Positions 54,193 to 61,916 of a stretch of 64,000 bases of DNA are shown here, one piece after another. Source of the stretch: Ruminococcaceae bacterium UBA7127 (lineage in GTDB: Bacteria; Bacillota; Clostridia; Oscillospirales; Acutalibacteraceae); NCBI GenBank assembly GCA_002493005.1, contig DKXL01000008.1:10617-74616 (forward strand), in the 5' to 3' direction. The notes beneath the pieces are model-generated. The model was not told the origin of the DNA and did no database searches. It worked only from the letters and a program-made list of their open reading frames with translations. The translations under genes and the position numbers were made by a program. Position 1 is the stretch's first letter. Every line of letters starts with the position of its first letter.

Positions 54193-55518
54193 TTAGTCCA
54201 CCTTTACTTTGCCAAGGAATTTTTCTTTGTCTGAGAAGCAGGTGATTACATAAATCTTTTCTTTGCTGTCGTTATCAAGGTAATCTACTGCACTTTCAAT
54301 GCTCTCAATGATTTTTATTTTGTCGGCAGATACATCAGAAAATGAGAATCTTGTGGCAAGGTCATAGCAATATGTGCCCGAAAGCACAATATTCTTAACA
54401 TTGTCGCTTTGAAGCAAATCAAAGTTAATGTCCCACAACCACGAAACATCACCTGTAAAATACTTGCGGCTGATAGCGTCAACAATAATAAGAACATCAC
54501 ATTTGTCTTTGTCCGAAGCCGCAAGGCTTAATGATTGATTGTAAGAAATGCTGTTCTCATGCTTTGAAGTTACAAGTGTGCCTTTGCGGCTTCCAAGCTC
54601 AAATGTAACAACTCTAAAGTTTTTGAGCACATAATTGCTCAGATGCTTTGCAATACTGTCTTTATCAATACCTACAATAGAGGCAACGGTAAAGGCGGCA
54701 AGAATGTTGTATACATTATAAAGCGATTTAAGCGAAAGGGAGATGTTGTACTTGCCATTAATTGTGATTTCTCCCTTGTCAAGGTTTGACTTAGTAACAG
54801 TGTACTCGGTGTCGTTGCGCTTGTGACCACAGCTTGTACACTTGTAATTGCCGATATGGTCATAGTGATACTTTGTATAGGTCATAGGAGCTTTACAGTT
54901 CGGACAGTAAGCTCCGTCGTTGTATACTCCGCAAAACTCGGTTGTGTCGCTCTCGATGTCGCCGACGCCAAACCATATTACATCATCTCTGCCGTAACCA
55001 AAGCAGGATACCATTGGGTCGTCAGCGTTTAAAATGAGTTGAGTTTCAGGATGAATACTGTCTTTAATTGCGTTGTAAACCCATTCGGGGTGACCGTTTC
55101 GTGTGAGCTGGTCACGATAAAGATTGGTGATTACATAGTGGGTTGGGGTGATATATTTAAATGTATATTTTGCAAAGCGTTCGTCGCTTTCAATAAGTAA
55201 AATATCGCTTTTTACATTTCCAAAGAGGGTACAGCTGCCAAGAATGAGTGTTGTAACACCCTCAATTTGATTAGACCCCTCCTTGTTCCATGCAACGGTT
55301 TTGCCGCTTTCCTGCAAGATATGTGCAATCATTTCAACGGTTGAGGTTTTGCCGTTGCTGCCTGTAACGGCAACGATATAGTCAGGAAGATTAATGCGGC
55401 TGAGAATGTCGGGACACAGCTTAAGTGCAATTTGACCCGGCAGACTGCTTCCCTTGCCGATAAGACCTCCTGCAAATTTAAGCAGTTTGCAAACTATGAT
55501 TGTAAATAATTTTTTCAT
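54193..55518 (-). CDS. Divergent MurT-like Mur ligase
   Basis: A 441-residue Mur ligase-fold protein of the MurT/DUF1727 group. Retained: P-loop VTGSNGKTST (51-60), IESDERF, RDQLTRNGH, LILNADDP and a zinc ribbon (Cys205, Cys208, Cys227, Cys230) typical of MurT. The C-terminal DUF1727 domain is altered: the usual KNPAG and NDNxADGxDxSW motifs read SKHENSISYNQSL and VDAISRKYFTGDVSW, keeping Asp357 and SW. It may activate a carboxylate with ATP, but whether on lipid II is uncertain. It forms one unit with the GatD-like gene. AAGGAAG precedes the ATG. Confidence 0.85.
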   Translation of the reverse strand: MKKLFTIIVCKLLKFAGGLIGKGSSLPGQIALKLCPDILSRINLPDYIVAVTGSNGKTSTVEMIAHILQESGKTVAWNKEGSNQIEGVTTLILGSCTLFGNVKSDILLIESDERFAKYTFKYITPTHYVITNLYRDQLTRNGHPEWVYNAIKDSIHPETQLILNADDPMVSCFGYGRDDVIWFGVGDIESDTTEFCGVYNDGAYCPNCKAPMTYTKYHYDHIGNYKCTSCGHKRNDTEYTVTKSNLDKGEITINGKYNISLSLKSLYNVYNILAAFTVASIVGIDKDSIAKHLSNYVLKNFRVVTFELGSRKGTLVTSKHENSISYNQSLSLAASDKDKCDVLIIVDAISRKYFTGDVSWLWDINFDLLQSDNVKNIVLSGTYCYDLATRFSFSDVSADKIKIIESIESAVDYLDNDSKEKIYVITCFSDKEKFLGKVKVD

Positions 55519-55637
55519 ATATCCACTTCCTTGTGACGATTTACTTTACACATAATAATAACTGAAGTCATAAGGTTATTATACCATAAAATGTATCTTG
55601 TGAATATAGTTTTAAAAATTTAAATTATTTTTTAAAT

Positions 55638-55676
55638 AAAACAGCCTGTTGGAATTAACTCACGACAGGCTGTTTT
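55638..55676 (-). terminator. Terminator hairpin
   Basis: Arms AAAACAGCCTGT and ACAGGCTGTTTT (12 bp) with a 15-base loop, just after the minus-strand small membrane gene. Confidence 0.85.
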
Positions 55677-55695
55677 GTGCATTATTTATGCATTA

Positions 55696-56028
55696 TTATT
55701 TTATAAAATCAAAAAATTCCTTTTTGCTCAAAAGCTTTGCAAAACCGTATTCGTTGCATATATTTTCACAAATCTTTTTTGTTTCATCGTCCATATCACA
55801 GTCAAGGCAAATTACATAGTCGTGCTTGCCACGGCTGACCCACTTGACTTTGGCTGCGGCACTGCGCAAAAGGTGTTCGGCATTTTCACACTTGCCTTTG
55901 ATGGGGGTTATAAACATAATGGTATTATCTTTTTTATTTCTAAATAGGAAATAAGTTAATTCACTGACAACTGCAATCACTCCGATTACGGCAAAAACAA
56001 CAAGTAAAACAGCCGATAAAGTATTCAC
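55696..56028 (-). CDS. Small single-pass membrane protein, unknown
   Basis: A 110-residue protein: N-terminal membrane helix (about 5-28) and a soluble basic/acidic domain (about 35-110) with CLDCDMDDETKKICENIC, four Cys in a short span. No family recognised. The start is probably the GTG at 56028 because GAGGTG lies 6 bases upstream; that site itself contains an in-frame GTG at 56037. It lies upstream of the MurT-like gene on the same strand, but a terminator separates them. Confidence 0.7.
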   Translation of the reverse strand: MNTLSAVLLVVFAVIGVIAVVSELTYFLFRNKKDNTIMFITPIKGKCENAEHLLRSAAAKVKWVSRGKHDYVICLDCDMDDETKKICENICNEYGFAKLLSKKEFFDFIK

Positions 56029-56224
56029 GTAATTCACCTCAGTACATTTTATTACAGAATGAGCAAAGCGTGCGGTATAATTTGAAGTTTTTTTGCAACA
56101 ATAAATATGCGGATTGTAAAGTGCTGAATAATAGGGCAGAAATTATAAGATAAACATATCTTAAAGTTATATTGCAAATTATTGGGCGGTTTATAAATCC
56201 GAAATAAAATATGAGGTGAATTAT

Positions 56225-56407
56225 ATGATTGACAATTCATACGCAAATCAGAGCATTATGTGTTCTGTAACAAGTTGTAAGCACCACAACGACACAAAGG
56301 ATTACTGTTCACTTGAGGCAATTAAGGTGGGCACACATGAAGCAAATCCAACAGTTTGTCAGTGCACAGACTGTCAGAGCTTTGAGGCTAAGTGCAACTG
56401 CAAGTAA
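56225..56407 (+). CDS. DUF1540 cysteine-rich small protein
   Basis: A 60-residue protein with the DUF1540 pattern: CSVTSCKHHNDTKDYCSLEAI, then CQCTDCQSFE, eight or more Cys in all. The family is common in spore-forming Firmicutes and is predicted to bind metal; its role is unknown. GAGGTG lies 6 bases before the ATG at 56225. Confidence 0.9.
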   Translation: MIDNSYANQSIMCSVTSCKHHNDTKDYCSLEAIKVGTHEANPTVCQCTDCQSFEAKCNCK

Positions 56408-56428
56408 TTAATTGCAGACACCTTGCAG

Positions 56429-56453
56429 GGCGGGATGACCTCATCCCGCCTTA
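56429..56453 (+). terminator. Rho-independent terminator
   Basis: Arms GGCGGGATGA (56429-56438) and TCATCCCGCC (56441-56450), a tight loop, then TTAT. It ends the DUF1540 message. Confidence 0.85.
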
Positions 56454-56546
56454 TCTGTATTATAACATCACAAATTCAGTAAAATCTAACACTTGACTGT
56501 TGAAAAAACTAACGGTTAGCAGTGTTTGCATAAGGGAGTGAAAACG

Positions 56547-57479
56547 GTGGAAATATTTTCTTCTGTAATTTTTCAGATAGGCGTTTTGTTTTCTTTTATA
56601 TTAATCGGCTTTGTTATTCGCAGGGGGAATTTTCTTCCCGATAACACAGCAGAAGTGTTTTCTAAACTTGAAAACAAAATCCTTATGCCTGCCGTTGTAA
56701 TAAACACATTTCGCACCAACTGCACGGTAAAGAATATCAGTGAAAAATGGGTGTTTATCGTTTACAGTACAGCCGTACTTATTTTTTGTATTGCGGCGGC
56801 ATTTGCAATCTCGCATTTTTTGGGAAAGACGCCGTATATGAAGAAAATATACAGATATTCAATGTGCGTGTCAAACTTCGGATTTGTCGGAACTGCAATG
56901 GTTCAAGGAATTTACGGTTCAGACAGTATTGAGTTGTTTGATTATATGATGTTTACATTGCCGCTTAATATATTTACTTACTCCGTGGGCATTGCATGGC
57001 TTGTTCCAAACGGAGGAAAGACATTTTCACTAAAAGTATTTGTCAATCCTATTTTTATGTCTTTATTTATCGGCGGAGCACTCGGACTTTTGCCTTTGCC
57101 GAAGTTTGAGATTGTTACTCGTATAATTACATCAGCGGCAGACTGTATGTCACCCATTGCGATGATATTGACAGGTCTGGTAATCGGAGGATACAGTTTT
57201 GGAGTATTGTTCAGGCAATGGCAGACTTATGTTGTGGCGGCAGTAAGGCTTATTTTGCTTCCGTCAACAGCTGTTATTGCGCTTAAATTATTAAAAGCAC
57301 CGCAAGAGATAATCGTTGCAACACTGTGTGCAAACGCAATGCCTCTCGGACTGAACACAGTAATAATTCCTGCGGCATACGGAGAAAAGCCTGACGCAGG
57401 AGCAAGTATGGCTTTGGTGTCACAGCTTTCATCGGTGATAACAATTCCGTTGTTGTTTTACTTTTTTGGGACAGGCTAA
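56547..57479 (+). CDS. AEC family transporter
   Basis: A 310-residue inner-membrane transporter of the auxin efflux carrier/MdcF family with about ten helices. Typical segments: GFVIRRGNFLPDNTAEVFSKLE near the start, KILMPAVVINTF, SNFGFVGTAMVQGIYG and NAMPLGLNTVIIPAAYG. Family members move organic acids or amino acids. I start at the GTG at 56547, 8 bases after AAGGGAG. No linked metabolic gene points to the substrate. Confidence 0.9.
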   Translation: MEIFSSVIFQIGVLFSFILIGFVIRRGNFLPDNTAEVFSKLENKILMPAVVINTFRTNCTVKNISEKWVFIVYSTAVLIFCIAAAFAISHFLGKTPYMKKIYRYSMCVSNFGFVGTAMVQGIYGSDSIELFDYMMFTLPLNIFTYSVGIAWLVPNGGKTFSLKVFVNPIFMSLFIGGALGLLPLPKFEIVTRIITSAADCMSPIAMILTGLVIGGYSFGVLFRQWQTYVVAAVRLILLPSTAVIALKLLKAPQEIIVATLCANAMPLGLNTVIIPAAYGEKPDAGASMALVSQLSSVITIPLLFYFFGTG

Positions 57480-57569
57480 AAATAAATCTATCAAGCTCAC
57501 ATAACTGTCACATACGTTTGTTATGATGCTTTTATAATATGATTAAATTGTAAGATTTTGGGGGTTGTT

Positions 57570-58349
57570 ATGAAAAAGGTACTATTATTAATTGTCAGAA
57601 GTGTATTTTTAATATTTTCCGTTGTCTTTTTTGCATTATTCGTTATACCAATGACAAGCAACATTATTAATATTGGAAATCTTGCAGGAGCGGCGTTGTG
57701 TGTATGGGTGTTTTGTGTTTGCTGTGCGCCGTTGCACAGGAAAATCAGAGAAATATTCTGCAAAAGAAAAATAACAAAATTTATATACATAGCAGTCAAC
57801 ACAATTTTTATAGCTTTTTCAATTTATGGTGCAGTTGTAACGTCAGCAATGGTTTTTTGTGCGGCTCAGGCGCCTGCCCAAAATGCAACAGCGGTTGTTT
57901 TGGGTGCTCAGGTGAAAAGCTATGGACCTTCAGTAATATTAATGGGAAGAATAAATGCCGCAAAGGATTATCTTGATGATAATCCGCAGGCAGCGGCAGT
58001 GCTTACGGGCGGTCAGGGAGACGACGAACCGATTAGTGAAGCACAGTGTATGTATGATGTGCTTACGGAAAAAGGTATTGGCTCTGACAGACTGTATAAA
58101 GAGGACAAGGCTGTCAACACAACTGAAAACATAGATTTCTCTATGGATATTATAAAGACTGAAAATCTTAACGAAGATATTGCAGTGGTAACCGACGGCT
58201 TTCATCAGCTCAGGGCACGTATAATTGCCGCTCAGCAGGGGATAAAAGGGGATGTCGGAGCAATTAACTCCGACACCAGCTTGCTTTATTTGCCGACCTT
58301 TAGCGTTCGTGAATGGTTTGCTCTGCCTTATCAGGTTCTATTTCGGTAG
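57570..58349 (+). CDS. YdcF/SanA-like DUF218 protein
   Basis: A 259-residue protein with three N-terminal membrane helices (about 5-30, 35-55, 70-95) and an outside DUF218 domain. The domain shows AVVLGAQVKSYGPSV, LTGGQGDDEPISEAQCMY, the EDKAVNTTENI acidic motif and VVTDGFHQLRA. DUF218 proteins such as SanA and ElyC act in envelope integrity. The ATG at 57570 follows GGGGG by 5 bases. Its last 50 bases overlap a possible gene on the other strand. Confidence 0.88.
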   Translation: MKKVLLLIVRSVFLIFSVVFFALFVIPMTSNIINIGNLAGAALCVWVFCVCCAPLHRKIREIFCKRKITKFIYIAVNTIFIAFSIYGAVVTSAMVFCAAQAPAQNATAVVLGAQVKSYGPSVILMGRINAAKDYLDDNPQAAAVLTGGQGDDEPISEAQCMYDVLTEKGIGSDRLYKEDKAVNTTENIDFSMDIIKTENLNEDIAVVTDGFHQLRARIIAAQQGIKGDVGAINSDTSLLYLPTFSVREWFALPYQVLFR

Positions 58350-58542
58350 TAACTACCTCGGTAATGTCTTCGTTGGTGTCAAAGTGCGGCTTGCTTCTAT
58401 GGCAATTTGCAACTTCCATCGGGAATATTTCGTTTTCAACAACATCGACAATAGGCGAGCTTTTGATGCCGCCGTTGCGGGACGGCAATTCAATCGGATA
58501 CTGTTCACTTTGTTTATCAGATTTTGTATTTGAGAATTCCAA
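58300..58542 (-). CDS. Possible small hydrophilic protein, overlapping converging gene
   Basis: An 80-residue polar, acidic frame that would fill the otherwise unexplained ~200 bases between the DUF218 stop and its terminator. A TTG at 58542 has AAAGGTGG about 8 bases upstream, but that site lies in the terminator stem. No family recognised. Its end overlaps the DUF218 gene by 50 bases. It could be chance; amino-acid makeup is plausible for a real protein. Confidence 0.35.
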   Translation of the reverse strand: MEFSNTKSDKQSEQYPIELPSRNGGIKSSPIVDVVENEIFPMEVANCHRSKPHFDTNEDITEVVTTEIEPDKAEQTIHER

Positions 58543-58547
58543 AAAAT

Positions 58548-58578
58548 AAACCACCTTTCGTTTAGGTGGTTTTATTTT
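58548..58578 (+). terminator. Rho-independent terminator
   Basis: Arms AAACCACCT (58548-58556) and AGGTGGTTT (58564-58572) and a T-run. It is the probable end of the DUF218 transcript, ~200 bases after its stop. Confidence 0.85.
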
Positions 58579-58607
58579 TTGCAGTTTTGTTAAATATATG
58601 TGTAATT

Positions 58608-58823
58608 TTAAAGATATTCTTCATTGTTTTTTAATCCGAGAATATAGTCGGTCGAAACATTATAAAACTTTGCAAGTGCAATCAGAATGTCTGTAGGAAT
58701 ATCACGGTTTCCGTTTTCATATCTGAAATATTGCGGTTGTTTCATATTCAGAAAATCTGCAACTTCCTTTTGAGTTAAATCATGATCTTCTCTTAATTCT
58801 CGTATTCGTTTATAGTATGGCAT
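58608..58823 (-). CDS. XRE-family helix-turn-helix regulator
   Basis: A 71-residue Cro/CI-type DNA-binding protein, one HTH_3 domain: IRELREDHDLTQKEVADFLNMKQPQYFRYENG. It ends just after the fold with a short STDYILGLKNN segment, so there is no sensor domain. AAGGTG is 6 bases before the ATG. It is divergent from the lipoprotein gene, with an inverted repeat between them that may be its operator. Confidence 0.93.
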   Translation of the reverse strand: MPYYKRIRELREDHDLTQKEVADFLNMKQPQYFRYENGNRDIPTDILIALAKFYNVSTDYILGLKNNEEYL

Positions 58824-58849
58824 ATTATCACCTTTTTTATTATTTGCTA

Positions 58850-58877
58850 TTGACAGAATAACATTCTTTGTGATAAT
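58850..58877 (+). promoter_or_regulatory. Promoter toward the lipoprotein gene
   Basis: TTGACA (58850-58855), a 16-base spacer and GATAAT (58872-58877), pointing away from the XRE gene. It starts only 27 bases from that gene's ATG. Confidence 0.65.
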
Positions 58878-58880
58878 ATG

Positions 58881-58910
58881 CTTATGGTATAACCGTATGG
58901 TTATAATAAG
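58881..58910 (+). promoter_or_regulatory. Inverted repeat, candidate XRE operator
   Basis: CTTATGGTATAACC and GGTTATAATAAG face each other around 4 bases, directly after the -10. Its place and size fit an operator for the adjacent XRE protein (inference). Confidence 0.5.
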
Positions 58911-59008
58911 TACTGAATAATTTTTACTGTATATGCCAAAGCGATTGATATGCTTAGTAACAGCGGTTATATGAAAATAGATAATGAATTTTTAAAGGAG
59001 AGATTTAA

Positions 59009-59095
59009 ATGCAATTTATGGATAAGGCTAGTTTTATGAAAAAGTATCGCTCTGAACATTCCGAGATTTGGGGCTATTTAGTTATGGAAAATTAA
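59009..59095 (+). CDS. 28-codon upstream frame, likely the broken 5' end of the lipoprotein gene
   Basis: Begins at an ATG with AAAGGAGAG 6 bases upstream, the only good ribosome site here. It stops at 59095, inside the lipoprotein frame. Its basic start (KKYR) would suit a signal peptide. One extra G in the GGGG run at 59070-59073 would join it to the lipoprotein frame as ...EIWGLFSYGK... Either a small leader peptide or a frameshift. Confidence 0.5.
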   Translation: MQFMDKASFMKKYRSEHSEIWGYLVMEN

Positions 59096-59553
59096 TTTGT
59101 TTTTTATGTTTGGTATTTATATGTTTGTCTTTTTGTGCTTGCAGTAATTCAGATAAAAACGTAACAGGACTTACTGAAAACGACTATCAGTATATTGATG
59201 CTGTATATAATGCTATGTCAGACTGGGAGACTTCCAATTATGACAGTGGTGAATACCATTACATAGATAAAATTTCTTTTCAGGATTTTGACGGAACATA
59301 TAAAATATCATTTTACAAAAACTATCCTGTTGGCGGATATTGTGGATCTGGATATTACATTGTTGATGATGGACTTAAATTTATAGATCCGGATATTTAT
59401 GATAACGATGCTATTGTGAGGAATAGAGGGTGCTTAGTGCAAACTGTTCTTAATGGCACAGACTGGGATCATACTGCTGCTGATGAAGAAAAATACGAAA
59501 TAATTAAAAGTGCGTATATCAAATTTTTAGAGACAAATAAATATAGTTATTAA
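59068..59553 (+). CDS. Small lipoprotein of unknown function
   Basis: A frame of 161 residues from a weak TTG. A hydrophobic stretch ends in the lipobox LSFCAC, giving a lipid-anchored Cys, then an acidic ~135-residue domain rich in Tyr and Asp (NDYQYIDAVYNAM, YHYIDKISFQDFDG, GGYCGSGYYIVDDG). No family recognised. The TTG has no good ribosome site; the one at 58994-59002 serves the upstream frame. The true product may therefore start at 59009 through a frameshift. AT-rich and next to an XRE gene, so possibly acquired. Confidence 0.7.
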   Translation: MGLFSYGKLICFLCLVFICLSFCACSNSDKNVTGLTENDYQYIDAVYNAMSDWETSNYDSGEYHYIDKISFQDFDGTYKISFYKNYPVGGYCGSGYYIVDDGLKFIDPDIYDNDAIVRNRGCLVQTVLNGTDWDHTAADEEKYEIIKSAYIKFLETNKYSY

Positions 59554-59596
59554 ATGTAGTTATATTGTTTATTGGTTGTACTTGAGATAAAAGCAA

Positions 59597-59644
59597 AAAT
59601 TCAGCCGTAACAGAAACCAACGTATTTCTGTTACGGCTGAATTT
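59597..59644. terminator. 20-bp stem bidirectional terminator
   Basis: AAATTCAGCCGTAACAGAAA (59597-59616) and its exact complement (59625-59644) around an 8-base loop. Shared by the lipoprotein gene and argS. Confidence 0.93.
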
Positions 59645-59656
59645 ATTTTAAATTTA

Positions 59657-61393
59657 TTACATCTTGTCAGGGCAAGTGATATTAAACATAGTGAGTACAT
59701 TTTTGATTACTGCCTTAACACATTCGCAAAGTGCAAGTCTTGCCTGAACCAGGCTCTCGTTTTCACCCTTAACACGACAAGCGTTGTAGAATTTGTGGAA
59801 CAGTGTTGCAAGCTGGGTTACGTAGCGTGTAATCTTGGTGGGGTCGTAATCCTTTGCGGCACTGATGATTTCGTTTGTGTAAACGGACAGGTGATTAATA
59901 AGCTCTTTTTCCTCGGGTGCTGTGAGCAGAGCAAGCTCATCTGCGGAGCATTCTCTCGGGGTGATTCCGTCATTGGCAAGCGCCTTTAAAATGCTGCAAA
60001 TTCTTGCGTGAGCATACTGAACGTAATAAACAGGATTCTGGTTATCCTGGCTGACGGCAAGGTCTAGGTCAAAGTCCATCTGGGTGTTTGCTTCTCTTGT
60101 GTTAAACAAAAATCTTGCGCTGTCAACAGGAACTTCATCAAGCAAATCACCAAGCTGAATAGCCTTGCCTGTACGTTTGCTCATCTTAACAAGCTCGCCG
60201 CCTTTGACAAGCTTGACGAGCTGCATAAGCACAACATTGAGCTTATCTCCGTCATAGCCTATTGCGTCCATTGCGCCTTTCATTCTCATAACGTGTCCGT
60301 GATGGTCGGCACCCCACACGTCAATCAGAGTAGTAAAGCCGCGGTCAAACTTATTCTTATGATATGCAATATCTGCGGTAAAATATGTTGGGTTGCCGTT
60401 CTGACGAATCAAAACGTCATCTTTTAACTCAAGGTTATCAATGTATTTTTGAGACTTACCTTCTTTAAGAAGCTTCTCGGTGAGTACTTCCTTGTTTTTG
60501 TACCAGACAGCACCCTCTTTTTCGTAGGTAAGACCCTTTTGGGTCAGCAAATCAACAACAGCCTTTACTGCGCCGCTTTGGTGAAGCTCGCTTTCAAAGA
60601 ACCATTTATCATAGAAGATTTTATACTTTTCCATATCAGCCTGCATTTTGCTGATGTTTTTGGGAAGTGCATATTCAACAAGTGCCTTTTTGCGCTCCTC
60701 GCTTGTAACATCAAGCAGCTTATCACCGTTTGTGTCGGCATACTCCTTTGCAAGCTCGGTGATGTCTGCACCCTGATATCCGTCATCCGGAAACTCAATT
60801 TCGTCACCCTTAAAAATCTGAAGATAACGAGCCTCAAGGGAACAGCCGAACTTTTCAATCTGATTTCCTGCGTCATTTACATAGAACTCGCGATATGCAT
60901 TATATCCGGCTTTGTCAAGAACAGCGGCAAGACAATCGCCGAGTGCTCCGCCTCTTGCATTGCCCATATGCATAGGACCTGTCGGATTGGCTGAAACAAA
61001 TTCAACCATAACTTTTTCACCGTTGCCAAAGTCACTTTTGCCATAGCCTTCGGGATTTGAAAGAATTTCACGAATTACACTTGTGTAGAAATCGGTGCCG
61101 AGAAAGAAATTGATAAATCCCGGACCTGCTGTTTCGATACGGTCAAACATTGTATCGGCAAGCTCAAGGTTTGCGGTTATTGCCTGTGCGATTTTAAACG
61201 GCGGCATTCTGAATGCCTTTGCTCCTGCCATTGCAGCATTGGTGGCAAAGTCGCCGTGAGTTCTGTCGGCAGGAGTTTCAACAATAAACTGAGGAATTTC
61301 TGCCTGTGGAAGCTCGCCATTTTTGATTGCATTTTCGATTGCCGATGTAACAGCGTTTTTTAGCTGATTAACTGCTAATGTATAAGTATCCAT
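59657..61393 (-). CDS. argS: Arginyl-tRNA synthetase
   Basis: Class I synthetase charging tRNA(Arg), 578 aa. N-terminal tRNA-binding domain (about 1-120), HIGH-type motif HMGN (142-145, in GPMHMGNARGG), KMSK in LVKMSKRTGKAI, and an all-helical anticodon domain ending DKM. Last gene of the murI-DUF1934-argS run. AGAGGT lies 6 bases before the ATG. Confidence 0.97.
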   Translation of the reverse strand: MDTYTLAVNQLKNAVTSAIENAIKNGELPQAEIPQFIVETPADRTHGDFATNAAMAGAKAFRMPPFKIAQAITANLELADTMFDRIETAGPGFINFFLGTDFYTSVIREILSNPEGYGKSDFGNGEKVMVEFVSANPTGPMHMGNARGGALGDCLAAVLDKAGYNAYREFYVNDAGNQIEKFGCSLEARYLQIFKGDEIEFPDDGYQGADITELAKEYADTNGDKLLDVTSEERKKALVEYALPKNISKMQADMEKYKIFYDKWFFESELHQSGAVKAVVDLLTQKGLTYEKEGAVWYKNKEVLTEKLLKEGKSQKYIDNLELKDDVLIRQNGNPTYFTADIAYHKNKFDRGFTTLIDVWGADHHGHVMRMKGAMDAIGYDGDKLNVVLMQLVKLVKGGELVKMSKRTGKAIQLGDLLDEVPVDSARFLFNTREANTQMDFDLDLAVSQDNQNPVYYVQYAHARICSILKALANDGITPRECSADELALLTAPEEKELINHLSVYTNEIISAAKDYDPTKITRYVTQLATLFHKFYNACRVKGENESLVQARLALCECVKAVIKNVLTMFNITCPDKM

Positions 61394-61453
61394 ATTGTTA
61401 CCTCTTTTGTTTTAATTTATGTTGCTTGGCTTCAATACTATATAGTTAGTAAG

Positions 61454-61894
61454 CTATTGTATTGAGCTTTTTTCTTCAATCGTTATTTTAAATCTGTTTT
61501 CACTAACGAGGTCGGTGTTAAAGTCAAGCGTGTAGCTTACTTCAAGAGTGCCGCCGCTTTTGTCAAGCGTGCTTTTGAGCGTTTTGGTAAATACACCTAT
61601 CATAAGGTCACCTGCCGGGGTTTGATAAAGGCATTGATGTCTGCGGCCTTTTTCAAGTATAAGCTGAGATTTCATCGGTCCCTTTCGGGTGATGGTAACG
61701 GTGTTTCCGTCAACCTTAATAAGGTTATCAAAATAGCTTCCGGGGGCATTTTCATCGTATTCTTTATAACCGATGTAGCTGTGACCGTTTTTTAAAATGT
61801 AATTTCCTGCGGTGATAACTTCGATTTTGTCGGTGTCATCATCAAGTTTTTGTTCACCGATAATGGAAATCATATACTTTTCATTATCTGTCAT
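61454..61894 (-). CDS. DUF1934 beta-barrel protein (YwiB-like)
   Basis: A 146-residue calycin-like protein of the DUF1934 family, function unknown. It sits directly upstream of argS, as in Bacillus subtilis (ywiB-argS). Features: GSYFDNLIKVDGNTVTITRKG and the RRHQCLYQTPAG motif. I start at the ATG at 61894 after GAGGAT; a longer frame overlaps murI. Confidence 0.88.
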   Translation of the reverse strand: MTDNEKYMISIIGEQKLDDDTDKIEVITAGNYILKNGHSYIGYKEYDENAPGSYFDNLIKVDGNTVTITRKGPMKSQLILEKGRRHQCLYQTPAGDLMIGVFTKTLKSTLDKSGGTLEVSYTLDFNTDLVSENRFKITIEEKSSIQ

Positions 61895-61916
61895 TTTTCT
61901 ATCCTCTTTGTGAAAA

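Noticed and set aside
60449..60994. 181-codon plus-strand frame
   Set aside because: It lies wholly opposite argS and lacks a ribosome site or recognisable protein.
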